Positions 1 through 6,059 of a DNA stretch of 6,555 nt are shown one piece after another. This stretch comes from JAAZXR01 sp040265175 (GTDB lineage Bacteria > Myxococcota_A > Polyangia > Nannocystales > Nannocystaceae). The position numbers and the translations under genes were made by a program. The notes beneath the pieces are model-generated. The model had not been told where the DNA came from. It saw only the letters and a list, made by a program, of their open reading frames with translations, and searched no databases. Position 1 is the first letter of the stretch. Each line of letters opens with the position of its first letter. The stretch is taken from NCBI GenBank assembly GCA_040265175.1, contig JBDQGY010000232.1, positions 1 through 6,555 of the forward strand. Direction: 5' to 3'.

Positions 1-1084
1 ACGGCATACGGACGCCAGCTTCGAGCCCGCGACTCAAGATGGTCTCAGACGTGCTCGCCTCCACCTGCAGCGACCGGGACCCCGCGAGAAAGGTGAGCCG
101 CGCCGAACCAGTCGTTGCGTTCGCCCCCTCCTGCGGCTCCGGGGAGGCAAAGCGTTCCTCCTCGATCTGCGCCGCAGGGATCCCGCGTTCTCGCAAGGTG
201 GCACGGGCCGAGTCCAACATGCCCGCAGGCCCACACACAAGATACCGCTCCGCGGGCGCCGACAGGGACGCGAGCGCCGCGTCCAACGCGACGGTGAGCA
301 CCTCGGGGGTGAGCCGCCCCTCCACAGGCTGTCCGGCGGGAGAGTCGCGTTCGTAGATGTGATGGAGCGCCAAACGCCCTCGGCTCATCTCCGCGAGGGC
401 AGTCAGTTCATCTGCCAACAGCGCGTGCTGGGGTGACCGGACCCCGTGAATCAACACGAGCTCGAGCCCCTCCCGATCCGCTCCAAGCAAGGAGTGGCAA
501 AGCGCCGCCATCGGTGTAACGCCACTTCCCCCCGCGATCATGACGACTCGACGAACCTTACCGTCGGCGAGCGCGTCGCCGAAGCTTCCCGAGGGTCCCA
601 GCAGCTGAAGCCGCGAACCTTCTCGCACCTGCTCGGTCAAGAAGGTAGATGCGCGCCCATCCTCAACCCGCTGAATCGTGAGCCGCAGTCGTGTGGTGTC
701 GCGACAGTCGTGGCTCGCGGAGTAGGCACGCTTCAACGCTCCTCCGGGATGCGGCACCCTCACGGTGTAGAACTGACCAGGCTTGGCAGGTGGCATCGCT
801 CCTCCAGCGCAGCGAAGCCACAAGCTCACAGCGTCCGTTGTCTCCTCGACGCGTCGTTCCACCACGTAGGCGGTACCGCCGAGCACCGCGTCAGGTTGCG
901 TCACGGCGGCGTGCGTCTGGCTCGGGGGGAGGGAGGCCCACCGCGCGGAGGTGCGGCCTCGACGATCCTCATAGGGCGCGGGGTTTCGCCCAGACACGCC
1001 ACGCCACACCATCTCGAGGTCGGCTCGAAGTTGGTCCATTCGGCTCCGACGAACTTTGGTGAAGTGCGCGCGTAGACGACCCAT
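1..1084 (-). CDS. Flavin NAD(P)H reductase with C-terminal [2Fe-2S] ferredoxin domain (3' partial)
   Basis: Electron-transfer protein of the ferredoxin-NADP reductase superfamily (PaaE/oxygenase- or desaturase-reductase type), probably cytosolic. It runs off the left edge without a stop; 361 codons are visible. An N-terminal extension of about 60 residues precedes the FAD beta-barrel, whose flavin motif RAYS is at residues 119-122. The nucleotide-binding motif AGGSGVTPM is at 184-192 and the LVCGPAGML motif has its Cys at 284. The last ~35 residues (LTFLAGSRSLQVE, then ETILSRGLEAGVRMP) match the opening strand and helix of a plant-type ferredoxin; the cluster cysteines lie outside the window. 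Two in-frame ATGs compete: 1084, placed where a promoter would start a leaderless transcript, and 1039, preceded by GGAG at 4 nt spacing. I chose 1084; either is possible. The partner enzyme is not in view, so the substrate is unknown. Family assignment is strong, specific role weak. Confidence 0.9.
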   Translation of the reverse strand, partial: MGRLRAHFTKVRRSRMDQLRADLEMVWRGVSGRNPAPYEDRRGRTSARWASLPPSQTHAAVTQPDAVLGGTAYVVERRVEETTDAVSLWLRCAGGAMPPAKPGQFYTVRVPHPGGALKRAYSASHDCRDTTRLRLTIQRVEDGRASTFLTEQVREGSRLQLLGPSGSFGDALADGKVRRVVMIAGGSGVTPMAALCHSLLGADREGLELVLIHGVRSPQHALLADELTALAEMSRGRLALHHIYERDSPAGQPVEGRLTPEVLTVALDAALASLSAPAERYLVCGPAGMLDSARATLRERGIPAAQIEEERFASPEPQEGANATTGSARLTFLAGSRSLQVEASTSETILSRGLEAGVRMP

Positions 1085-1119
1085 AGACAGAATTCTAACA
1101 CATTCATGTATACTGTCTA
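1084..1119 (-). promoter_or_regulatory. Candidate sigma70-like promoter for the reductase gene, possibly leaderless
   Basis: Read on the minus strand, a -35-like TAGACA (1119-1114) is separated by 16 nt from a -10-like TAGAAT (1097-1092). A start about 7-8 nt downstream of the -10 box falls on or next to the ATG at 1084, which would give a leaderless mRNA. The segment is clearly more AT-rich than the flanking coding DNA. The box matches are read by eye and the transcription start is inferred. Confidence 0.45.
1084..1119. repeat. Inverted repeat TAGACAG-N22-CTGTCTA in the divergent intergenic region
   Basis: The arms TAGACAG (1084-1090) and CTGTCTA (1113-1119) are perfect 7-bp complements around an AT-rich 22-bp core that contains GAATTC and GTATAC. 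The right arm coincides with the proposed -35 box of the minus-strand gene; the left arm overlaps the first base of its ATG. On the plus strand the left arm also gives a -35-like TAGACA 19 bp before a -10-like TATACT (1109-1114), so overlapping face-to-face promoters are possible. The placement would suit a dimeric repressor. No regulator is identified and the operator role is inferred. Confidence 0.4.
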
Positions 1120-1129
1120 GTGACACATT
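1098..1129 (+). repeat. Direct repeat ACACATT, two copies 25 bp apart
   Basis: ACACATT occurs at 1098-1104 and again at 1123-1129. Both copies are preceded by TCTA, directly in the first and after GTG in the second. The 25-bp start-to-start spacing places them on nearly opposite faces of B-DNA. They lie between the divergent genes and partly within the inverted-repeat segment. They could be regulator half-sites or chance in AT-rich DNA. Confidence 0.25.
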
Positions 1130-1254
1130 ACATAACAACTTTTCTTCATAAAATCAGAGTCTTGGAGAATCTAAGGGGCGTGCCCAGGACTCCACCCCCC
1201 CTCGTCTCGGAGATCCTCTGGTCCTCCATCACGGGAACCTTTACGGTCGGTTTG
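1120..1254 (+). promoter_or_regulatory. Leader region of the esterase lipoprotein gene
   Basis: Upstream of the chosen ATG the first ~35 bases are AT-rich and include TAAAAT (1149-1154), a possible -10 box; the best -35 partner, TTACAT (1128-1133), is only 15 nt away, so the promoter call is weak. TATACT at 1109-1114 is an alternative -10. The rest of the leader becomes GC-rich, with a C-run at 1194-1200. No strong Shine-Dalgarno sequence precedes 1255; GGTCGG about 4 nt away is the nearest purine-rich element. No riboswitch fold is recognised. Confidence 0.25.
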
Positions 1255-2523
1255 ATGGCTCGTCGCGACAATTGGAACTGGGTAATGGTTGGCGCGCTCG
1301 CGCTTGGGCTCTCGCTCCCCGCGTGCGGAGAGGACGCAACCAGCGGCGTCGAGGACGGCGACGGCGGCGAGGACACCGACGGCGGCACCAGCAGCGACGG
1401 CGACGGCGACACCGGAGACGACGGCGACGGCGACACCGGAGGCGACGGCGACGGCGACGGCGACGGCGACATCACCGGACCTCCACCACCGGTCTTCGAT
1501 CAATGGGTCAAGATTGAGTTGCCAGACACGGTGTGCGGAAACGGCAGCCAATATAAGTTCTTCGCCAACTGGCACGAAGGTGCGAAGAATCTCGCGGTGG
1601 TTTTTGAGCCCGGTGGTGCCTGTTGGGACCACAATGGGTGCACCGGAGGTGGTCTCGGGGTCGCGAACCTCAACGGAATCCCAGATGACCATATGCTCAT
1701 CTGGGGATTCACCTATCCCATGCTCAATCGCGCGTCGGGGAGCGCCATCAGTGACTGGAATCTAGTGTTCGTCCCCTACTGCACCGGCGACGTTCACACC
1801 GGCAACAACGTGATCACCTACGAGGATCCGAACGGTGTCGAGGATGACGTGGTCTTTAACCACGCCGGGCACGACAACACCATGGCGGTGATCTCCTGGC
1901 TCAACCTTTATTTCCCACAAATCGATGATCTCTTCGTGAGCGGCTGCTCGGCAGGCGGCGCGGGCACACAGATCAATTACTACTTCCTGCGGGAGCTGAC
2001 GAACGCTGCGCGAGGATTCGCGCTCAACGACTCGGGTCCCATCTTCCCCAACTCGGTTCACTCCTCTCCGCTCCACCAGAAAATTAGAAGCTCGTGGAAT
2101 GTCGACCCCGTGATCGACGAGATCCCCGAGGCGGCGACCGTCAAGGACGACTTCGGGAACATCACCAACGTGATCTCTGACATGTGGCCCGCGGATCGGA
2201 TCGCGATCACCTACTTCATGCGCGACTACAACTACTCGCGTTATTCCTACGAAAACTTCTTCGACGGCCTCACCAAGGACGCCATCCACCAGCTCTGGTA
2301 CGAAGACACCGAGCTCCTCGTGGACCAATATGAGGCGCGGGAGAACCTCTCGTACTTCATCCCGTACGAGCGATTCCTCAACGACAGTCACTGCTCGACG
2401 ATCTTCGCGTTCGCGGGCTCCGAGATCGGCGAGGAGAACGTAGGGAACTTCATCGACGATCTCCTTGACCCGTCGCAACCGCTCGAGAGCAAGATCGACT
2501 GGGACGGAAGTCTGGCCCCGTAG
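1255..2523 (+). CDS. Pectinacetylesterase/Notum-family serine esterase, lipoprotein
   Basis: An alpha/beta-hydrolase related to plant pectin acetylesterases and animal Notum, predicted to remove acyl or acetyl esters outside the inner membrane; 422 residues. The signal peptide starts MARRDNW, has a hydrophobic stretch and ends in the lipobox LPAC with the lipidated Cys at 24. Residues 25-79 form a flexible Asp/Gly linker. The catalytic domain begins near 82. EPGGACW (118-124) is the family oxyanion-hole region, PYCTGD has its Cys at 176, and SGCSAGG places the nucleophile at Ser232. Candidate acid is Asp324 (in RDYNYSRYS) and candidate base His379 (in NDSHCS); the spacing resembles Notum. Six further Cys (94, 123, 129, 176, 231, 380) would allow disulfides. 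A GTG at 1120 would add 45 hydrophilic residues ahead of the signal peptide, so the ATG at 1255 is preferred. The real substrate (plant pectin, bacterial polysaccharide or another ester) cannot be read from sequence. Confidence 0.9.
   Translation: MARRDNWNWVMVGALALGLSLPACGEDATSGVEDGDGGEDTDGGTSSDGDGDTGDDGDGDTGGDGDGDGDGDITGPPPPVFDQWVKIELPDTVCGNGSQYKFFANWHEGAKNLAVVFEPGGACWDHNGCTGGGLGVANLNGIPDDHMLIWGFTYPMLNRASGSAISDWNLVFVPYCTGDVHTGNNVITYEDPNGVEDDVVFNHAGHDNTMAVISWLNLYFPQIDDLFVSGCSAGGAGTQINYYFLRELTNAARGFALNDSGPIFPNSVHSSPLHQKIRSSWNVDPVIDEIPEAATVKDDFGNITNVISDMWPADRIAITYFMRDYNYSRYSYENFFDGLTKDAIHQLWYEDTELLVDQYEARENLSYFIPYERFLNDSHCSTIFAFAGSEIGEENVGNFIDDLLDPSQPLESKIDWDGSLAP
1354..1470 (+). repeat. GAC-GGC low-complexity tandem repeat encoding an Asp-Gly linker
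   Basis: The tract encodes residues 34-72 of the esterase lipoprotein. Within it a 24-bp unit repeats three times: 1393-1416 and 1417-1440 differ only in their first codon (AGC versus GAC), and 1441-1464 is a diverged copy in which Thr-Gly becomes Gly-Asp. The peptide unit is x-D-G-D-G-D-T-G. The repeat keeps frame, so unit gain or loss would change only linker length. Alternating Asp resembles DxDxDG calcium loops, but calcium binding is speculation. Confidence 0.85.
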
Positions 2524-2664
2524 CGAGCGCCACAGCTCCCCCAATTCGCGCTCCAACGCGCTCAAGGAGCGTCCGCGGTGGTCTCCGTGCTGCGATTGCC
2601 CATGGCGTCAGGCGTGGAGCAGTCGCGTCTTGCTCCGGGCACAGCGTCTTGAAACACTCCCGCC
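2524..2664 (+). other. 141-bp spacer between esterase and C45 genes with small hairpins
   Basis: No gene is supported here. Two short inverted repeats are visible: CGCTCC (2549-2554) with GGAGCG (2566-2571), loop 11 nt; and GGAGCA (2616-2621) with TGCTCC (2631-2636), loop 9 nt. Another GCTCC at 2535-2539 could pair with either GGAGC. Neither hairpin is followed by a T-run, so neither is a standard intrinsic terminator. No clear promoter or Shine-Dalgarno sequence precedes the ATG at 2665. The downstream gene may be read through from the esterase gene or have a promoter I cannot recognise. Confidence 0.4.
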
Positions 2665-3735
2665 ATGCGCATCTTGGATCTCCGGGGAACTCATCGCGAA
2701 ATGGGCCAGCAATTTGGCGAGCAGTGTCGCGGTGAGATCGAGACTTTTTACAAACTTCGGGTCGCGAACGCCATCGCTCAAGCCAAGCAGCACGGGGGAC
2801 GAGACGTCGACGAAGCGACCTTGCTCCGCGTCGCTCGAGCGTGCGTGGAGCCGACGCGTCAGTACCACCCCGCGGGGTGGGAAGAGCTTGAGGGCATCGC
2901 CGACGGGGCCAATATGAGCCCCGAGAAAATCCTGGCGACGAACGGACTCACCGACCTGCGCGACATCCTCGCGTGGCACGGCGATCTTGAGTCCTTTGGT
3001 GGGTGCTCCAGTGTTGTCGTGGGCGCCGACCGCAACCAAGACGGGCACGGCCTCTGTGGTCAAACCTGGGACCTCGCCACCGACAATATGCCCTACGTGC
3101 TGGTGGTTCGACGCTCGCCCGACGATGGACCAAGCACGCGCTCACTCACCACCGTAGGCTGTCTCTCGCTCATTGGGCTCAACGACCGGGGCATCGCCGT
3201 GGGGACCACCAACATCCGAACGAAAGATCCACGAGCCGGCGTCACCTACCTCAGCATCATTCACAAAGTGCTGCATTGCGACACGCTTGAAGCGGCGACA
3301 GCGGCGGTCGTCGACGCGCCACGCGCCGGCGCGCACTACTACTACCTCATGGACAAAGATTCCCACGCCGCGGCCATCGAGTGCTCCGCGAGCCGCGCTG
3401 AAGTGAGCCCCGTGCGCGACGGTGTGTTCGTACACACAAATCACTGTCTCGTCCCCTCACACCAAGAGATCGAGGCCAGCACACCCGCGACCTCGTCCCA
3501 CGCCCGCCAGTCTCGACTTGAGTCCCTCGTCGACGAGGCCAAGAACGCGGTCACTCCTGGGACGATCGAGGCAGCCTTCGGTGATCGGGCCAACGGCGAG
3601 AACGCCATCAGCCGCGTCGACTTTAACGGCATCAGCAGCAACGGCGCCGTCGTGATGGAGCCCGCAACTGGCTTTTTCCGGGCGTGCCACGGCACACCCC
3701 ACGACGCTGAGTGGCTTGAAATCCCGTCCGCGTGA
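2665..3735 (+). CDS. C45-family Ntn hydrolase (acyl-CoA:6-aminopenicillanate acyltransferase-like)
   Basis: A 356-residue member of the peptidase C45 / AAT family, whose characterised members include fungal isopenicillin N acyltransferase and the insect beta-alanyl-dopamine hydrolase Tan. These proenzymes cut themselves before a Cys, which becomes the N-terminal nucleophile. Here the site is FGG|CSS, with Cys114 as predicted nucleophile. Supporting family motifs: the opening THREMGQQFGEQCRGEI, then WEELEGIADGANMSPEKIL before the cleavage site, GQTWD (132-136), HYYYLMD with AAIEC, HTNH (257-260), and SSHARQSRLESL. There is no signal peptide, so a cytosolic enzyme is likely. It would hydrolyse or transfer an acyl group on an amide; the substrate cannot be told from sequence. 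The next gene's ATG is 20 bp past this stop, and an alternative GTG overlaps the stop as GTGA, so the two are probably co-transcribed. No ribosome binding site is evident ahead of the start. Confidence 0.88.
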   Translation: MRILDLRGTHREMGQQFGEQCRGEIETFYKLRVANAIAQAKQHGGRDVDEATLLRVARACVEPTRQYHPAGWEELEGIADGANMSPEKILATNGLTDLRDILAWHGDLESFGGCSSVVVGADRNQDGHGLCGQTWDLATDNMPYVLVVRRSPDDGPSTRSLTTVGCLSLIGLNDRGIAVGTTNIRTKDPRAGVTYLSIIHKVLHCDTLEAATAAVVDAPRAGAHYYYLMDKDSHAAAIECSASRAEVSPVRDGVFVHTNHCLVPSHQEIEASTPATSSHARQSRLESLVDEAKNAVTPGTIEAAFGDRANGENAISRVDFNGISSNGAVVMEPATGFFRACHGTPHDAEWLEIPSA

Positions 3736-3755
3736 CATTGCCCGTCGTGGCTGAC

Positions 3756-6059
3756 ATGATCGCGGCCGTGTGCGCCCGACATCTACTCACGTTGACGCTT
3801 TGTCTCCCCCTCCTCCCCGCCTGTCAGGCGCTGCAGAGCGATGGGCGCGCATCCGAGGAGGAGCGAGGCAGCGGCGGTGACGCTGCTGCACCCGAGGAGC
3901 TCATGAAACACATTACGCTCGAAGACATCGCGACCTATCCGCTACCCGGGATGTCGTTTCCACAACGGATCAAATTCACCAGAGACGGGAAGGCCATCAC
4001 CTTCCTCGATTCGAAGGACGGTTCGCTTCGCCGAGAGCTGTTCTCGTTGAATCTTGAATCAGGGTCCCGCGCGCTCGTCCTAAACGCAGGCGACGCCGGG
4101 ATCACGGAGGAGAACATCTCCCTCGAAGAGAAGCTTCGCCGCGAGCGCGCGCGCGAGCGGGGGCTCGGGATCACCACCTACCAGTGGTCTCGGGAAAACG
4201 ACACGCTCCTCGTCCCTCTCGCAGGCGCCCTGCAGGTCCAACACGGACTCCAAGGCTCCTTAAAGACCGTGGTCGCGAAGTCGGAGTCTCCGCCCCTCGC
4301 ACCTCGCCTCAGCCCGGACGGCGATTTTGTCGCCTATGTCATGGACGAGGAACTTTACGTCTCGAACGTCGACACCGGAGCGCGTGTACAACTCACGACG
4401 GGCGCCCGTGGGACAGGAAAGACCAACGGACTCGCGGAGTACATCGCCCAAGAAGAGATGGGCCGTAGCACCGGATTTTGGTGGTCCAAGGACGCGACTC
4501 AGCTCGCCTTTATCCAGGTAGATGAGACCCATATTCCCGAGTACCGCATCGTCCACCAAGGTAAAGACGCGGTCGGCGAAGGCGCCGAGGAGAACCATCG
4601 CTACCCCTTCGCGGGGGAAGCGAACGCGAGAGTTCGTCTCGGAGTGGTGCCGCGCGTGGGCGGCACCGTTCGATGGATGGATCTCGGAGACGAGAGCGAC
4701 ATCTACCTCCCGCGGGTCCAATGGATGCCCGACGGATCGCTGTGGGTGCAGCGACAAAACCGAGCCCAAACGACGCTCGATCTCCTCCGATTTGATCCTT
4801 CCACGGGCACCTCGTCACAGATCCTCAAGGAGACAACCGAGGTGTGGATCAACCTTCACAACATGCTGCGCCCGATCGAAGAGGGCCCCCTCGCTGGCCA
4901 TTTTTTGTGGGCCTCCGAGCGCTCCGGGTATCGACACCTCTACCTCTACGACGGCGAGGGAACCATGGTTCGCCCGCTCACCTCCGGTGAATGGATGGTC
5001 GACCGCCTCGTCGCTGTCGACGAGAAGGGCGGCCGGGTGTTCTTTGAGGGCACCAAAGACGACCCTCGAGAGCGGCACCTGTACGTGATCGGGATGGACG
5101 GCGCGGGGCTCTCCCGCGTCACCAAGTCTCCGGGGATGCACTCCACGACGATCAACAAGACCTTCACGGCCTACATCGACACCCACCACACGACGGAGTC
5201 CGCCCCCACCATTCACGTCCGGAGCCTGAGTGACGGCACGATCGTGCAGACGATCCACGACGAGGTGGATCCAAGGACAGCGAAGCTGGGCCTCACACCG
5301 CCGGAGCTTGTCTCCTTCAAAACCCAAGACGGCGTCACCCTCTATGGAGCGGTCTACAGACCTCCAGAGCAGTCGGACCCCTCACCGCTGATCGTGAGCG
5401 TCTACGGTGGCCCCCACGCTCAGCGCGTCACGAACAGCTGGGGCATGACCGTCGATCTGCGCGCCCAGTACCTCCGCCAAGAGGGATTCACGGTGCTGAA
5501 GGTAGACAACCGAGGCTCCGCGCGACGGGGGCTCGCGTTCGAGGGTGCGATCAAGCACGACATGGGCAACCTGGAGGTGCGCGACCAGGTCGAGGGGGTC
5601 GAATGGCTCGCTGCTCAGGGCGGCGTCGACCCCTCAAAGGTCGGAATCTACGGGTGGTCTTACGGAGGCTATATGTCGGCGATGGCACTCGCGCGGGCCC
5701 CTGAGACTTTCAAGGTCGCGGTGGCGGGGGCCCCGGTCACGCATTGGGACGGCTACGACACCCATTACACCGAGCGCTATATGGGCACGCCCGCGACCAA
5801 CCCGGACGGGTATGCTGCGAGCGCGGTGATGAAGCATATCGACGGCATGACCGGACACCTCATGCTCGTCCACGGCCTCATCGACGAGAACGTGCATTTT
5901 CGCCACACGGCCCGACTCATCAACGCGCTCATCGCGAAGCGTAAAGACTACGAACTGCTCATGTTCCCCGATGAGCGACATATGCCCCGCGCGCTCGCGG
6001 ATCGGGTCTACATGGAAGAGCGCGTCTTCGATTTCTTCGACGATCACTTGCGCCGCTGA
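3756..6059 (+). CDS. dpp4: Dipeptidyl peptidase IV (S9B prolyl oligopeptidase family), lipoprotein
   Basis: A serine exopeptidase that releases Xaa-Pro or Xaa-Ala dipeptides from peptide N-termini; 767 residues, the usual DPP IV size. The N-terminus has a hydrophobic signal segment ending LLPAC, a lipobox with Cys23, then a hydrophilic linker. A beta-propeller domain fills about 50-500; it contains AEYIAQEEMGR, whose Glu233-Glu234 pair matches the DPP IV motif that binds the substrate amino terminus, and HRYPFAGEAN. The C-terminal hydrolase domain has GWSYGG (Ser635), GLIDENVHF (Asp710) and DERHMPR (His742), plus the characteristic YTERYMG. The triad is complete and spaced as in known DPP IVs. 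A GTG at 3732, overlapping the preceding stop, would add eight residues and still leave a workable signal. A third in-frame ATG at 3903, preceded by GAGGAG, would give a form without the signal. It likely acts on the outer side of the inner membrane or at the outer membrane. Confidence 0.95.
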   Translation: MIAAVCARHLLTLTLCLPLLPACQALQSDGRASEEERGSGGDAAAPEELMKHITLEDIATYPLPGMSFPQRIKFTRDGKAITFLDSKDGSLRRELFSLNLESGSRALVLNAGDAGITEENISLEEKLRRERARERGLGITTYQWSRENDTLLVPLAGALQVQHGLQGSLKTVVAKSESPPLAPRLSPDGDFVAYVMDEELYVSNVDTGARVQLTTGARGTGKTNGLAEYIAQEEMGRSTGFWWSKDATQLAFIQVDETHIPEYRIVHQGKDAVGEGAEENHRYPFAGEANARVRLGVVPRVGGTVRWMDLGDESDIYLPRVQWMPDGSLWVQRQNRAQTTLDLLRFDPSTGTSSQILKETTEVWINLHNMLRPIEEGPLAGHFLWASERSGYRHLYLYDGEGTMVRPLTSGEWMVDRLVAVDEKGGRVFFEGTKDDPRERHLYVIGMDGAGLSRVTKSPGMHSTTINKTFTAYIDTHHTTESAPTIHVRSLSDGTIVQTIHDEVDPRTAKLGLTPPELVSFKTQDGVTLYGAVYRPPEQSDPSPLIVSVYGGPHAQRVTNSWGMTVDLRAQYLRQEGFTVLKVDNRGSARRGLAFEGAIKHDMGNLEVRDQVEGVEWLAAQGGVDPSKVGIYGWSYGGYMSAMALARAPETFKVAVAGAPVTHWDGYDTHYTERYMGTPATNPDGYAASAVMKHIDGMTGHLMLVHGLIDENVHFRHTARLINALIAKRKDYELLMFPDERHMPRALADRVYMEERVFDFFDDHLRR

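Noticed and set aside
446..1075. Long plus-strand open frame opposite the reductase
   Set aside because: It is antisense to a protein with clear FAD, NAD and ferredoxin motifs; its own translation is basic, without family motifs, as expected for a shadow of GC-rich coding DNA.
1120..1254. GTG start at 1120 extending the esterase by 45 residues
   Set aside because: The extension is not a signal peptide and would bury the good signal peptide and lipobox that begin at 1255.
1146..1765. Repetitive frames across the Asp-Gly tract (Arg-rich, Ser-Pro-rich, Ala-Val-rich)
   Set aside because: They are reading-frame shadows of the GAC-GGC repeat; only the Asp-Gly frame joins a signal peptide to a catalytic domain.
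1762..2565. 267-codon minus-strand open frame opposite the esterase
   Set aside because: The opposite strand encodes a conserved esterase with a complete catalytic set; the Val/Asp/Arg-rich translation is a typical antisense artefact.
2549..2571. Hairpin after the esterase stop as an intrinsic terminator
   Set aside because: The stem is only 6 bp with an 11-nt loop and no T-run follows, so I describe it only as part of the spacer.
2465..2917. Plus-strand open frame bridging the esterase and C45 genes
   Set aside because: It overlaps both well-supported genes in another frame and its product has no recognisable motifs.
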